A DNA stretch of 64,000 nucleotides from assembly GCA_947475065.1 (NCBI GenBank), contig CANJLB010000002.1, forward strand, positions 62,001 through 126,000. The letters are read 5' to 3'. Below the pieces are notes generated by a model. That model was not told the origin of the DNA. It did no database searches and saw only the letters and a program-made list of their open reading frames with translations. The position numbers and the translations under genes are program-made. Positions within the stretch are counted from its first letter, which is position 1, and every line of letters starts with the position of its first letter. The stretch is from Opitutia bacterium (GTDB lineage Bacteria; Verrucomicrobiota; Verrucomicrobiia; Opitutales; Opitutaceae). Shown one piece after another: positions 1-9,823 of the stretch.

Positions 1-1269
1 ACGACCGCCACGGGCGCCGCCACGACCGCCGACGGTGGCAAGCTGCGGCTTCTGCGTGTCGTTCAGCAGCGGGGTAATCTTGGCGATGGCGGCGGTGTTG
101 GCCGCCGTGAGCGCACTTTGGCCGGCGGTGACCCGGGCATAGGACTGGGCGAGCGTATCGAGGATCGGGCCGATCTGCGCGGCTTGCGCGTCGGTGAGGG
201 TGAGCGCGGTCTTGAGGTCGGCGAGGGTGGGCGGGGCAACCGGCGGGAGCGCGGGCCCGGCGGGGGCGCCGCCGCGCGCGCCGGCGCCACGGGCCGCGCC
301 AGCGGCGGGCGGACCGCCCGCGCCGACGGCGCCGGTGAGCTGTCCGCCGCCGGTGGCGCGCACGTCGAGTTCGGTGAGCATGACCTTCACGCCGAGGGCG
401 GCAAACATCCCGATGGTCTCGTCAATCTTGGCGGCCGTGGGCGAGTTGTTGTTGTAGTGGCCTTGCATGCCGACGCCGGTGATGGACGCGCCGTTGGCCT
501 TGAGATATTTGATGAGCTCGACGCAGTTCGCGCGCTTGAAGTCGCTGGCGTCGAGATTGTAGTCGTTGTAGTAAAGCTCGGCGGTGGGATCGGCCTCGTG
601 CGCCCACTTGAAGGCCATGAGGATGTATTCGGGGCTGCCGACGATGCGGTTGAAGGGGGAGTCCTGGCGCAGGCCGTTCGGCATCTGGCCGACCTGTCCC
701 GCGTTGTCCGCCAGCGCCTCGTTGACGACGTCCCAGCCCCCGATCTTGCCCTTGTAACGTCCGGCGACCTTAAAGATGTGGTCCTTGAGGCGCTGCATGA
801 GCACCTCCTTGGTAAGGGTGGCCTGACCGGCGTCGGGCTGGCTCATCCAGCCGGCCATCTGGCTGTGCCAGCAGAGATTATGGCCAATGACGAAGAGTTT
901 GTTCTTCACGCCGAAGTCCACGTATTGGTCGGCGGGGGCGAAGTTGTAGCTGCTGTCGTCGTTGCCGGGGTTCGGATGGATGGGGCCCATCTTCATGTCA
1001 TTCTCAGGCGAAATGCAGTCGTATTCCTTCAAGATGAGGGCGGCGGCCGTCGCGTTGTTGATCTGGTTGGGGCCGATGGCGACGCCCATGTGGAAGAGGC
1101 CCTTATAGGCATCACGCAGTGAGGCGGACTCGGGGGCCTTGGGGGCGAAGGGCTTGACGGGGGCGGCCGGAGCGGCCGGGGCAGCCGGCTGTGCGAGCAG
1201 CGGGAGGGTGATGGCAGCCGTGCCGACAAGGGCCAGCGCGGTGAGGAGCGTGTGAGTGCTAGTTTTCAT
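1..1269 (-). CDS. GH10 endo-1,4-beta-xylanase, 3' end cut by window edge
   Basis: Secreted endo-acting hydrolase of xylan backbones; 423 codons are visible and the C-terminus lies beyond base 1. The ATG at 1269 is followed by a Lys-Thr start and a hydrophobic stretch ending near ALLA/LAQ, a plausible signal peptide. GH10 hallmarks are clear: HNLCWHSQ in the substrate region, WDVVNEAL with acid/base Glu184 and MLTELDVR with nucleophile Glu300. Directly after the nucleophile strand, where beta7 should lead to beta8, the chain runs instead into an Ala/Gly/Pro/Arg-rich linker (about 302-340), a helical segment with two LTxxQ-like motifs (LTDAQ, LNDTQ) and then another Gly/Arg-rich stretch at the edge. 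Last gene of a minus-strand xylan cluster, 62 bp behind the GPH transporter. Family assignment is firm; the role of the insertion is unknown. Confidence 0.93.
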   Translation of the reverse strand, partial: MKTSTHTLLTALALVGTAAITLPLLAQPAAPAAPAAPVKPFAPKAPESASLRDAYKGLFHMGVAIGPNQINNATAAALILKEYDCISPENDMKMGPIHPNPGNDDSSYNFAPADQYVDFGVKNKLFVIGHNLCWHSQMAGWMSQPDAGQATLTKEVLMQRLKDHIFKVAGRYKGKIGGWDVVNEALADNAGQVGQMPNGLRQDSPFNRIVGSPEYILMAFKWAHEADPTAELYYNDYNLDASDFKRANCVELIKYLKANGASITGVGMQGHYNNNSPTAAKIDETIGMFAALGVKVMLTELDVRATGGGQLTGAVGAGGPPAAGAARGAGARGGAPAGPALPPVAPPTLADLKTALTLTDAQAAQIGPILDTLAQSYARVTAGQSALTAANTAAIAKITPLLNDTQKPQLATVGGRGGARGGR

Positions 1270-1331
1270 GGTGTGAGGGGGGAGGGGGAAGGATTAAGAC
1301 GGCGGCGGGAGGCGCAGGTTGCGTCGGGGAC

Positions 1332-2879
1332 TCAGGCGGTGGCGAGCTTTTTGCGGCGCTCGGCGAGCTCGGCGGCGATCTGGAGGGTACGGTCTTTGCC
1401 AAGCGGGTAGAGCGCGAGCAGGACGGTGCAGAGGGCAAACATGAGCGCGACCACGAGGTTGCCGGTGACATGGAACCCGCGGACGGCGTCGGGTGCATCG
1501 GGCAGCTTGGTGTCGTAGGCGAAATACTTCTCCATGATCGTGAGGAAGCCCCAGGAGCCGATGGCGAGACCGGACTTGAGCGCGAAGCCGATGGTGGCGA
1601 AGACCATGCCGGTGGCTCGGCGACCGGTCTTCCACTCGGAGTAGTCGGCGACGTCGGCGTAGATGGCCCAGACAAGCGCGATGGTCGGCGCATAGACGAT
1701 GGCGCCGATCACGGTAATCCAGAACATCCCCCAGGTGTTGGTCGGTCCGATCAGGAAGAACGCCGCCCAAACAACGGTGGCGAGGGCGAAGCCGCACACG
1801 GCCACTATCTTTTTGCCGAACCGTTTGGCGAGACCGACCGAGAGCAGGATGACCACAATGGTTGTGCCCGTGTTGACCATGTTGATGATGCTGTTGAAGA
1901 CGTCTGCCACGTTGGAGCTGGCCAAGTCAGAGCGGGTGCCGTGGACGATGTAGCCCAGCCAGTGATCCATGATGCCGGTGGTCACCTGGCCGGGCGCGAG
2001 CGGCGCGGCGGTGAGGCCGAGGTTTTGGAGCCAGTCGAACATCGCAGCCTTGTCCACGTAATGGTGATAATAGTTATACATCGCGCCGCCCCGGCCCGAA
2101 AGGATGGCGAAGTGGACGAGCGTCATGCCAAACATGATCCACCATGGGTGGTTGGCGAAGAGGTCGCTGAAGTCCTGCCCCACGGAGGTCTTTTGCCTGG
2201 TGACGGGCTGAACACGCTCTTTGGTCGTGAAGAAGGTGATGAGGAAAAGCACGAGGCAGAGGACGGCCCAGATGAGCATGGTTGACTGCCAGCCGTGAGC
2301 ACGGTCGGCATCGGTGAGCGCGCCGGCCTCGGTGCCGTTGTGGGCGCGGGCAAACCTGGCGACGAGCGGCAGCGTGAGGCCGCCGACCATGAACTGCGCG
2401 ATGTTGACCATGACAAAGCGGTAGGAGTTGAGGCTGGTGCGCTCATGTACGTCGGCCGTCATCACGCCGCCGAGCGCAGCGTAAGGCATGTTGTTCATCG
2501 AGTAGATCGTCATCAGCAGCGTGTTGGTGATGCCGGCATAGACGGCAAGCCAGGCCACGCTCTTGCCCTCGGGCACCGTGTAGGCGGCGATCATGATGAC
2601 GAACCACGGGATGGCCGTGAACAAAATCCAAGGGCGGAACTTGCCCCAACGTGTGTTGGTACGGTCGGCGAGGATGCCCACGATCGGGTCGGCCACGGCG
2701 TCCCACAGGCGGGGCCAGAGCAGGATGGCGGCGGCGGTGCTGGCCGAGAGTTTGAACACGTCCGTGTAAAAATTCGTCTGAAACAGGATCATGGACATGA
2801 ACACGAAGTTCGCAGCGGCGTCGGCGGCACCATAGCCGATTTTTTCGGCCAAAGGAAGTTTTTCAGTGGGAGCGGACAT
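1332..2879 (-). CDS. GPH-family sugar:cation symporter (MFS), probable xyloside transporter
   Basis: Inner-membrane carrier of the glycoside-pentoside-hexuronide family, 515 aa, predicted to import xylo-oligosaccharides or related glycosides with H+ or Na+. The N-terminal stretch EKIGYGAADAAANFVF and the loop with DAVADPIVGILADRT and WGKFRPWI are typical of the MelB/XynB/UidB group, and about twelve hydrophobic segments are visible. A roughly 70-residue hydrophilic loop in the middle (after GGAMYNYYHHY) is longer than in short family members such as MelB. The gene lies 37 bp downstream of the GH3 gene and 62 bp upstream of the GH10 gene on the same strand, so cotranscription and a role in uptake of xylan breakdown products is a reasonable inference. 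Substrate is not proven by sequence. Confidence 0.92.
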   Translation of the reverse strand: MSAPTEKLPLAEKIGYGAADAAANFVFMSMILFQTNFYTDVFKLSASTAAAILLWPRLWDAVADPIVGILADRTNTRWGKFRPWILFTAIPWFVIMIAAYTVPEGKSVAWLAVYAGITNTLLMTIYSMNNMPYAALGGVMTADVHERTSLNSYRFVMVNIAQFMVGGLTLPLVARFARAHNGTEAGALTDADRAHGWQSTMLIWAVLCLVLFLITFFTTKERVQPVTRQKTSVGQDFSDLFANHPWWIMFGMTLVHFAILSGRGGAMYNYYHHYVDKAAMFDWLQNLGLTAAPLAPGQVTTGIMDHWLGYIVHGTRSDLASSNVADVFNSIINMVNTGTTIVVILLSVGLAKRFGKKIVAVCGFALATVVWAAFFLIGPTNTWGMFWITVIGAIVYAPTIALVWAIYADVADYSEWKTGRRATGMVFATIGFALKSGLAIGSWGFLTIMEKYFAYDTKLPDAPDAVRGFHVTGNLVVALMFALCTVLLALYPLGKDRTLQIAAELAERRKKLATA

Positions 2880-2916
2880 GATGTTTTTGGGAGAGGTCGG
2901 GGTTGGAAAAACGAGA

Positions 2917-5271
2917 TCAGGGCAGGACAGTCAGGGTAATCTTCTGCAGGTCGGAGTCGCGGGAGGAAGAGCCGATCATGATCTCGAATTTGCCGGGTTC
3001 CACCACAAATTTCATGTTCACGTCGTAAAACGCGAGCGCGTCCTGCGGCGTGATTTCGAGGGTGACGGTCTTCGTTTCGCCCGGAGCCAGCGTGATCTTT
3101 TGGAAACCTTTCAGTTCCTTGACCGGCCGGGTGACGGAGCTCACGAGGTCACGCACATACATCTGCACGACCTCGGTTCCGGCGCGTTTGCCGGTATTGG
3201 TCACGTCCATGAGCGCCGACGTGGACTCGCCGCGTTTGATTTTTTTCTTTTTCAGCCGGGGCGGGCCAAAAGCGAACGTGGTGTAGCTCAGGCCAAAGCC
3301 GAAGGGGAACAGCGGGCGCGTGTCGTCGAACAGGTAGCCGCGGCGGGCGGAGGGCTTGTGGTTGTAATAGACCGGCAGGTGGCCGGCGGAGCGCGGGACG
3401 GAGATGGGAAGCTTGCCGCCGGGATTGAAGTCGCCGAAGAGCGCCTCGGCGACGGCCGTGCCGCACTCCTGCCCGAGATACCAGCAATCAAGGATGGCGG
3501 GGACGGCCTCGGCAAGTTCGGTGATGGCGTTGGGCCGGCCGTGGAACAGCACGGCCACGACGGGCTTGCCGGTGGCGACAAGCGCGCGCACGAGCTCGTT
3601 CTGCCGACCGATGAGGTCAAGACGGGCGCGGTCGCCGAGGTGGGTGAGACCCCACGCCTCACGCGAGGTCTGCTCGTTTTCGCCCAGAGCCACCACGATG
3701 GCGTCGGCCTGCGCCGCAATGGCCAGGGCCTCGGCGATCTGGCGGCGGTCCTCGGCGGGGTCCGGGAGGACCACCTCGTCCTGCTGCCACGAGCCGCCAA
3801 CGGTGATCTTGCAGCCTTCGCTGTGCAGCACCTTCACCCGGCCGCCGAGGCGGGCCCTGATCCCGTCGAGCACGGTGACGTTGTGCTTTGGCACGCCGCT
3901 GTAGCCGCCGAGCAGGCTGCGGTGGGCGTTGGGGCCGATGACGGCGAGGGTCTGGAGCTTCTTTGGGTCCAGCGGGAGCACGCCGCCGTCGTTTTTCAGC
4001 AGGGTCACCACCTCGCGCGCGGCCTTGAGGGCGAGCTGGCGGTGGGCGTCACAACCGACGATACGCGCGGCCACGGCGGGATCGACGTAGGGGTCGTCAA
4101 ACAGGCCGAGCTTGAATTTCCACAGCAGCATGGGCGCGATGAGCTCGTCGAGCTCACGCTCTTTCAGCACCTTTTTCCTCACCAGCTCCTCCAGGTGCAG
4201 GTAGCAGTCCGGGTCGGGCAGCTCGATGTTGACGCCGGCGCGGACGGCGAGCGCGCAGGATTCCTTTTTGTCCGCCGCGACGTTGTGGCCGTGTGTGGCG
4301 GGGCGGAAGCCCAGCTCCCAGATCGCATAGTAATCGGAGACGACAAAGCCCTTGAAGCCCCACTCCTTCCGCAGCACATCCCGCAGCAGCCAGCGGTTGG
4401 CATGCGACGGCACACCGTCCACCTCGTTGTAGGAGGCCATGACGCTGATCGCGCCGCCCTGCTGGATGGTGGCCTTGAAGGTCGAGAGAAACACCTCGCG
4501 CAGCACGCGCAGGGAGACATTGGCCGGCGCGCAGTTCTGGCCGCCCTCCGGCTCGCCGTGGGCGACGAAATGCTTCATCGTGGCGATCACGCGCCGCTTG
4601 TCGGCAAACGTCCGGTCGCCCTGAAACCCCCGCACCGCCGCGATGCCCAGCCGCGAGACCAGCCAGGGATCCTCGCCGTAGGTCTCCTCGACGCGGCCCC
4701 AACGCGGCTCGCGCGCCACGTCCACCACGGGCGTGAGCGCCTGGTGGGTGCCGCGGGCGCGGGCCTCCCACGCGGCCATGGTGAACAGCTCCTCGACGAG
4801 TGCGGGGTTGAACGTGGCCCCGAGCGCGATGGGCTGCGGGAAGCTCGTGCCCTCGCGCGCCGCGTGGCCGTGGAGGCACTCCTCGTGGAAAATCACCGGG
4901 ATGCCGAGGCGGGTGTTTTCCAGGAAAAACTTCTGGACCGCGTTGGTCAGCTCAGCCATGCCGCGCGCCGTCTGGCCGAAGGCCGGCGTGGCGGCGGGCG
5001 CGCCGGCGTCGCTAGGGCGGCCGACCTGCCCGATCGCGCGGCCGTGCTTGAACGCGGCCTGCGCCTTCGCGAGGTCGAAGCTGCCCTGCTCGTCCACCAG
5101 CGTTCTGGCCTTGTCCTGCCAGACGCACCGCATCTGCTCGGCCTTCTCGGCCAAGGTCATGCGCGCCAGCAGGTCCTTCACGCGTTTCTCAGCAGGGAGG
5201 GCAGCATTCTTGTAAGCCGGAGGAGCGGCGGGCTTGGCGGCGGGACGGCGGGAACGGGGCGTTTTTTTCAT
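2917..5271 (-). CDS. GH3 beta-xylosidase/beta-glucosidase
   Basis: Glycoside hydrolase family 3 enzyme, 784 aa from the ATG at 5271, removing xylose or glucose from non-reducing ends of oligosaccharides. Domain order: GH3 N-terminal TIM barrel, GH3 C-terminal sandwich, then a fibronectin-III-like end. Nucleophile Asp313 lies in GFVVSDYYAIWEL; the second-domain stretch LGENEQTSREAWG holds a candidate acid/base Glu; PFGFGLSYTTF marks the start of the Fn3-like domain. The frame stays open upstream to 5403, but that extension is basic and proline-rich and is probably not translated. No clear signal peptide follows MKKTPRSRR, so a cytoplasmic or periplasmic site is undecided. First gene of the putative GH3-GPH-GH10 operon, which points to xylosidase activity. 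Confidence 0.92.
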   Translation of the reverse strand: MKKTPRSRRPAAKPAAPPAYKNAALPAEKRVKDLLARMTLAEKAEQMRCVWQDKARTLVDEQGSFDLAKAQAAFKHGRAIGQVGRPSDAGAPAATPAFGQTARGMAELTNAVQKFFLENTRLGIPVIFHEECLHGHAAREGTSFPQPIALGATFNPALVEELFTMAAWEARARGTHQALTPVVDVAREPRWGRVEETYGEDPWLVSRLGIAAVRGFQGDRTFADKRRVIATMKHFVAHGEPEGGQNCAPANVSLRVLREVFLSTFKATIQQGGAISVMASYNEVDGVPSHANRWLLRDVLRKEWGFKGFVVSDYYAIWELGFRPATHGHNVAADKKESCALAVRAGVNIELPDPDCYLHLEELVRKKVLKERELDELIAPMLLWKFKLGLFDDPYVDPAVAARIVGCDAHRQLALKAAREVVTLLKNDGGVLPLDPKKLQTLAVIGPNAHRSLLGGYSGVPKHNVTVLDGIRARLGGRVKVLHSEGCKITVGGSWQQDEVVLPDPAEDRRQIAEALAIAAQADAIVVALGENEQTSREAWGLTHLGDRARLDLIGRQNELVRALVATGKPVVAVLFHGRPNAITELAEAVPAILDCWYLGQECGTAVAEALFGDFNPGGKLPISVPRSAGHLPVYYNHKPSARRGYLFDDTRPLFPFGFGLSYTTFAFGPPRLKKKKIKRGESTSALMDVTNTGKRAGTEVVQMYVRDLVSSVTRPVKELKGFQKITLAPGETKTVTLEITPQDALAFYDVNMKFVVEPGKFEIMIGSSSRDSDLQKITLTVLP

Positions 5272-5445
5272 GCGAAAGGGCGGCAAGGGTGACGGCCGCA
5301 AACCGGCCGGGGGCGGGGCAGGGAAACTGCCGAGAAAAAACACCCAGGCCCGGGTGTCAATTTTGATTTCCGCCGCCGGTGTCCCCTTGCGGCCAACCAT
5401 CACGATTGTGAGAGATTGGCCCCAACCTGCGCGCCGCCAGAATCT

Positions 5446-8433
5446 TTACGGCGACAGCGGCGCGGGGCGGCGCATCTGCTGAAAGGGGACGCTTTCAGTG
5501 ACAGCCAGGACGAGGCTGGCAAACCGATCGTCACCCTCAATCTTCTGGACGATCCGGTCCACGGCGAGACGGTCGCTGCCGTGGGCCTCGATGCCGCGAC
5601 CAAGGGCAAAGGTCAGCATTTTCTGGGCAAGGTTGCGGTAATACTCGGTGCGGTGCCCCGTCGCAAGGATGCCAATGAGCGCCTTCGCCCCGCTGAAGGT
5701 CTCGCCGGTCGCCAGCTTGCCGGCGGCGTTCACGGACACTTCCTTGTCGCCCTCGGCCTCGCGGTCACGCCACGCGCCGACCCCATCGAAATTTTCAAAG
5801 CCAAGGCCGATGGGGTCCATCATCGCGTGGCAGGAGGCGCAGCGCGGGTCGGAGCGATGCAGGTCAATGCGCTGGCGCACGGTCAGGCCGGCCTGCTCAG
5901 GGGCATCGAGGTTGACCACCACCCCGGGCGGCGGCGCGGGCACGGGCGTCCCGAGGATGTTGTCGAGCACGAAGCGCCCGCGCTTGACGGGCGAGGTGCG
6001 CGACGGATTGGAGGTGAGCAGGAGAAAGCTGCCCTGCGAGAGCACCCCCTGGCGCGGCGTGCCGGCAAGCGAGACCTGGCGGAACGCGTCGCCCGTCACG
6101 CCGGGCAGGCCATAAAAATCGGCCAGGCGCCCGTTGACGAAGGTGTAGTCAGCCGTGAGAAATTCCATGACGCTGCGGTTCTCGCGCAGGATGTGCTCGA
6201 AGAATCGCGCGGTTTCCTGCTCCATGTCGGCGCGCAGGCCGGGACTGAAGCGCGGGAAAAGGGTGCGGTCGGGCTCGAAGCCGGCGAGCGCGCGGAACTG
6301 CAGCCACTGGCCGGCAAAGTTGTCCACGAGCGCGCGGGCCTTGGGGGACGCGAGCATCCGGGCCACCTGCGCGGCGAAGTTTTTGCGGAGCTGGTTTTTT
6401 CCGGCGAGGTCGAGCAGTTCGTCGTCGGGCACGCTGCTCCAGAGAAAGTACGAGAGCCGGCTCGCCAGCGTGAACTCCCCAACCGGCACGCCGAGGCTCG
6501 CCGCCCGCGCCGGAGCGCCGCTCCCGGCCGCCGGCGGGTCGGGCTGCGGAAATTCGGCGCGAAAGAGAAAATGCGGCGAGACCAGCACCGCCATCAGCGG
6601 CAGCTTGACGGCGGCCGCAAAGCTCCCGGCGTCACGGGCGGCGGCGGCAAACAAACCCATGAGGCGGTCCACTTCCTCGCGCTCCGGCGGGCGGCGCCAG
6701 GCGCGGAGGGCGAACCGGGTGAGCAGTGCGCGCGCGGCGGTGGCTTGGTTCTGCGGCGTCACCGCCTGGCCAAAATACTCCTGCATCACGGCGGAAACCG
6801 GCGGCACGGGCGCAGGTTCCGCCAGACTGACCACTTCGAGGCTGCGGACGGTCAGCGTGCGGGCGCGCAGGTTGGGATTAGGATTCTCCGGGTCGGCCTG
6901 GGGGTTGAGGAAGGCGGCGGTGAGCGTTTTTTCGCCCGGCGTCAGATGCGCCTTGAACTCGTGCATCTGCGGCACCGCCACCAGGTGGTCGGCCGGCGCG
7001 GTCCATGGGCGGCGTGTTTGCGGGTCGTTAAACTGCTGGTAGGCGGAAGGCGCGAGCACGTCCACCGTGGCGGCAAACTCGGCATTGACACCCACCGTCA
7101 TCCGGGCGGCTTCAGGACCGGCCTGGGTGGCGTCGGCATAGGCGCGCAGCAGATAGTCGCCTTCCTTGGCGACATTGAATTTCAGCGCCACGCTGCCAGT
7201 GTCCGTGAGCACGCGCGCGCCGTCGGCGGTGTTTACACCGGGGCCGGTGGCGGCGAGGCTGGCTGCGGGCACGCGGGTGACCGCACCCAGCACGGGACCT
7301 TCGATGCGGATCCATTTGACCCAGGTGATGGCGTTGGACTGCCGCCCTACATAGCGCGCCATCGTGTCAACGACGCGCTCCTGCTCGCCCCCGCGATGGC
7401 GGCGCATCACCAGGCGGACGCGCTGCCTGCCCGCGACCAGGCTGAGCGTGCCCTGATAGGTCGCGGGCGCGCTCTCGACGGCCTCGATCTTAAACTCGCG
7501 CACGGCGGTGCCGCCCTCGAACAGGGAGAGCACCGGCGTCTCCGGCGGTGTATTGGGGATGACCCCGGACGCACCGTAGATATTGCCGTCGTGATCCTGC
7601 CCAAAGGCCTGGAAGCTCACGCGGTATTCGCCGGTCACCGGCACATCGAGCTCCACGGCGACGTCGCCCTCGAACAGGCTGAGAATCTGCACCCAGCCGT
7701 CGCCGCGGTCGCCGAGGTCGTTGAAGCCGACCTGCGCCTGGTTCGCAGGGAAATGCCACGTCGCGCTGGCGAGCTGCTGCGTGGGCACGGCCAGTTCAAG
7801 GGCCTTCTCGGCGGCGCCGACGTATTTGGCGAGCAGCATCGGCGGCAGCGACAGCACGTCGCTGATATTGTCGAAACCGTGGCCCGAATCGTCCGCCGGA
7901 AAGTCGTCCGCCGGGTGATAATCCACGCCGAGCAGGTCGCGGATGCTGAGATTGTATTCGGTCCGGTTGAGCCGGTGGATGATGACGCGGCCAGGGTCGG
8001 GATCCTGCGGATCCGCCTTGAAAAGCTGCCGGTCGATCCAGCCGGCGAGCAGCTCGCGCTCGGGCGCGGCGGGCTGCACGGCGGCGTTTTCGGGCGGCAT
8101 CTGGCGGTTGCGGACATGGGCCAGCGCCTCCTCCCATTTCTTGCCGTCACGGACGATGCCCGCCGCATCCTGATATTCGGCCAGATGGAATTCGCCCTCG
8201 TCTTCCTTGCCGCCCTTGCCGTGACATTCGTAGCAGTATTTTTCCAGCAGCGGCCGGATGTCCCGGGCGAAAGTCGCCTGCTCGGGCGCGACCGGCGGAC
8301 GGCCCGCCGCAGGAACCCGGGCCGCCGGGGCCGGATTTGCCGGCGGCGCGACGGCGGCCGCCAGCGGCCCGGCCAAAGTCGGACCCCAGCCAACCGCCAG
8401 CGCGAAAACCAGACTGCGTCCGCAAACATTCAT
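5446..8433 (-). CDS. DUF1592/DUF1588/DUF1587/DUF1585 planctomycete-type cytochrome c protein
   Basis: Large exported protein, 995 aa, of the PVC-specific PSCyt class. After a hydrophobic N-terminus and an Ala/Pro linker comes a haem-binding site C67-Y-E-C70-H71 followed by a methionine-containing segment (RNRQMPPENA), then a DUF1587-like part (RLNRTEYNLSIRDLLGVD), a central beta-rich carbohydrate-binding-like region (about 250-450), DUF1595 and DUF1592 (LSYFLWSSVPDDELL), DUF1588 with a second CASCH motif (RCASCHAMMDPIGLGFE) and a C-terminal DUF1585. Start chosen at 8433 (MNVCGRSLVFALAV) because the upstream extension lacks signal features and overlaps DUF1552. Only 16 bp separate it from the DUF1552 gene upstream, the usual pairing in this phylum. 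Biochemical function is unknown; a role in polysaccharide or sulfated-glycan use is often suggested. Confidence 0.93.
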   Translation of the reverse strand: MNVCGRSLVFALAVGWGPTLAGPLAAAVAPPANPAPAARVPAAGRPPVAPEQATFARDIRPLLEKYCYECHGKGGKEDEGEFHLAEYQDAAGIVRDGKKWEEALAHVRNRQMPPENAAVQPAAPERELLAGWIDRQLFKADPQDPDPGRVIIHRLNRTEYNLSIRDLLGVDYHPADDFPADDSGHGFDNISDVLSLPPMLLAKYVGAAEKALELAVPTQQLASATWHFPANQAQVGFNDLGDRGDGWVQILSLFEGDVAVELDVPVTGEYRVSFQAFGQDHDGNIYGASGVIPNTPPETPVLSLFEGGTAVREFKIEAVESAPATYQGTLSLVAGRQRVRLVMRRHRGGEQERVVDTMARYVGRQSNAITWVKWIRIEGPVLGAVTRVPAASLAATGPGVNTADGARVLTDTGSVALKFNVAKEGDYLLRAYADATQAGPEAARMTVGVNAEFAATVDVLAPSAYQQFNDPQTRRPWTAPADHLVAVPQMHEFKAHLTPGEKTLTAAFLNPQADPENPNPNLRARTLTVRSLEVVSLAEPAPVPPVSAVMQEYFGQAVTPQNQATAARALLTRFALRAWRRPPEREEVDRLMGLFAAAARDAGSFAAAVKLPLMAVLVSPHFLFRAEFPQPDPPAAGSGAPARAASLGVPVGEFTLASRLSYFLWSSVPDDELLDLAGKNQLRKNFAAQVARMLASPKARALVDNFAGQWLQFRALAGFEPDRTLFPRFSPGLRADMEQETARFFEHILRENRSVMEFLTADYTFVNGRLADFYGLPGVTGDAFRQVSLAGTPRQGVLSQGSFLLLTSNPSRTSPVKRGRFVLDNILGTPVPAPPPGVVVNLDAPEQAGLTVRQRIDLHRSDPRCASCHAMMDPIGLGFENFDGVGAWRDREAEGDKEVSVNAAGKLATGETFSGAKALIGILATGHRTEYYRNLAQKMLTFALGRGIEAHGSDRLAVDRIVQKIEGDDRFASLVLAVTESVPFQQMRRPAPLSP

Positions 8434-8449
8434 GGGGCAGCAGGCGGCC

Positions 8450-9823
8450 TCAGGCCGAGAAAATCTGATCAAAGGTGCCGCTGCTGTCGCCAAACTTCTC
8501 CGTTTTCACGCCCAGGTTGGCGAGCAGTGAGCGGTGAAAATTGTTCATCGGCGTGCCCGTGCGGCCCTGGCCGGCGGAGAGATGCCGGCCGGTGGCCAGC
8601 GCGCCGCCGCCCTTGCCGGCCACGAGCACCGGCAGGTCGTAATAACTGTGGCTGTTGCCGTCGCTGATCGGGGCGCCATAGACAATCGTGGAGTTGTCGA
8701 GCAGGCTGCCCTCGCCCTCCTGCACCGACTTGAGGCGGTTGAGGAACTTGTTGAACAGCCCCATGTGATACTGGTTGACCGCCGAAATCTTGGCGATGCG
8801 CCCGGGGTCGTTTTTGTGGTGGGAGATGTCGTGGTGGCCGTCACGGACGTTGGCCTGCGGATAGGGGCGGTTGCTGCCCTCGTGGCCGATGACAAAGGTG
8901 GCGACCCGGGTGGCGTCGGCCTGAAAGGCGAGCGCCATCACCTCATACATCAGCCCGGCGTGCTGCTCGAAATCGTAGTCGAGCGGCGGACGAAAATCGC
9001 GCTGGTCGGCGGGCAGTCGCGCGGCGGTCTGCTCGGCGGTGGCAATCTGCCGCTCAAGGTCGCGCACGCCGGTGAGATACTCGTCCATCTTGCGGTTGTC
9101 GGCCGCGCCAAGCTTTTTTTGCAGGCTCCTGGCATCGTCGAGGACGAAGTCAATGACGCTCTGTTTCTGCCGTTCGCGGCGGATGCGCGCCTCCTGCGTC
9201 AGCCGCGGGTCGCCCGACCCGAAGAGCCGCTCGAACGCCAGCCGCGGATCCACCTCGGGATTCATCGGCATCGTCTCGGACTTCCACGAGATGTTAAACT
9301 GATAGATGCAGCTATACCCGGTGTCGCAGGTGCCGGAGCGCGGGCCGCGGTCGCAACTCAGCTCCAGTGACGGGAGGCGCGTCAGATGGCCGATCTGGCT
9401 GGCGGCGATCTGGTCCGCAGAAACCCCGAGACGCACATCGGCCCCCTCGGTTTTGAAGGCGTGGCAGCCGGTCAGATAGGCGGCGGAGGCGCGGGCGTGG
9501 GCGGCTGAGCCATCGGCATACGCCTGCGCCTGCGCGTGGGCGAGCCCGCTGATGACCAGCAGATCCTTTTTGTGCGCGGCCACCTTGTTCAAAATGGCCG
9601 GCAACTCATAGTCCGCACCGAAGGTGGCGGGCGTCCAGTCCGCCATGTTCATCCCGTTGGGGACATAGACGTAGGCGAGGCGCTTGGGAAAGCCACCGGC
9701 CGCCTGACCGGGCTCTGCGCCGAGCAAGCGCATCCCCGGGAGCATGGACTCGAGAACCGGCAAGGCCATGGCCGTGCCTAGGCCGCGAAGAAAAGTTCTG
9801 CGGGGGAGATGCCAGTTACTCAT
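8450..9823 (-). CDS. DUF1552 Tat-exported protein
   Basis: DUF1552 family protein, 457 aa, normally found as partner of DUF1592-type cytochrome proteins in Planctomycetes and Verrucomicrobia. The N-terminus has a clear twin-arginine signal (PRRTFLRGLGTAMALPVLES), so export in folded form is expected. The family has distant resemblance to the DUF1501/sulfatase-like fold; motifs here include YVPNGMNMADWTP near the N-terminus and a conserved DGHHDISHHKND stretch rich in possible metal ligands. Start at 9823 is supported by an AAGG 9 bases upstream and by the signal peptide; an upstream in-frame extension to 9874 would bury the Tat motif. First gene of the two-gene unit with the DUF1592 gene. Confidence 0.93.
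   Translation of the reverse strand: MSNWHLPRRTFLRGLGTAMALPVLESMLPGMRLLGAEPGQAAGGFPKRLAYVYVPNGMNMADWTPATFGADYELPAILNKVAAHKKDLLVISGLAHAQAQAYADGSAAHARASAAYLTGCHAFKTEGADVRLGVSADQIAASQIGHLTRLPSLELSCDRGPRSGTCDTGYSCIYQFNISWKSETMPMNPEVDPRLAFERLFGSGDPRLTQEARIRRERQKQSVIDFVLDDARSLQKKLGAADNRKMDEYLTGVRDLERQIATAEQTAARLPADQRDFRPPLDYDFEQHAGLMYEVMALAFQADATRVATFVIGHEGSNRPYPQANVRDGHHDISHHKNDPGRIAKISAVNQYHMGLFNKFLNRLKSVQEGEGSLLDNSTIVYGAPISDGNSHSYYDLPVLVAGKGGGALATGRHLSAGQGRTGTPMNNFHRSLLANLGVKTEKFGDSSGTFDQIFSA

Noticed and set aside
5416-8667. Plus-strand open frame of 1083 codons opposite the DUF1592 gene
   Set aside because: It mirrors the DUF1592 reading frame in very GC3-rich DNA, has no family motifs and is Gly/Arg/His-rich. 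Same reasoning applies to long antisense frames at 118-1122, 2866-5292, 19723-21282, 36634-38187 and 48407-50554.
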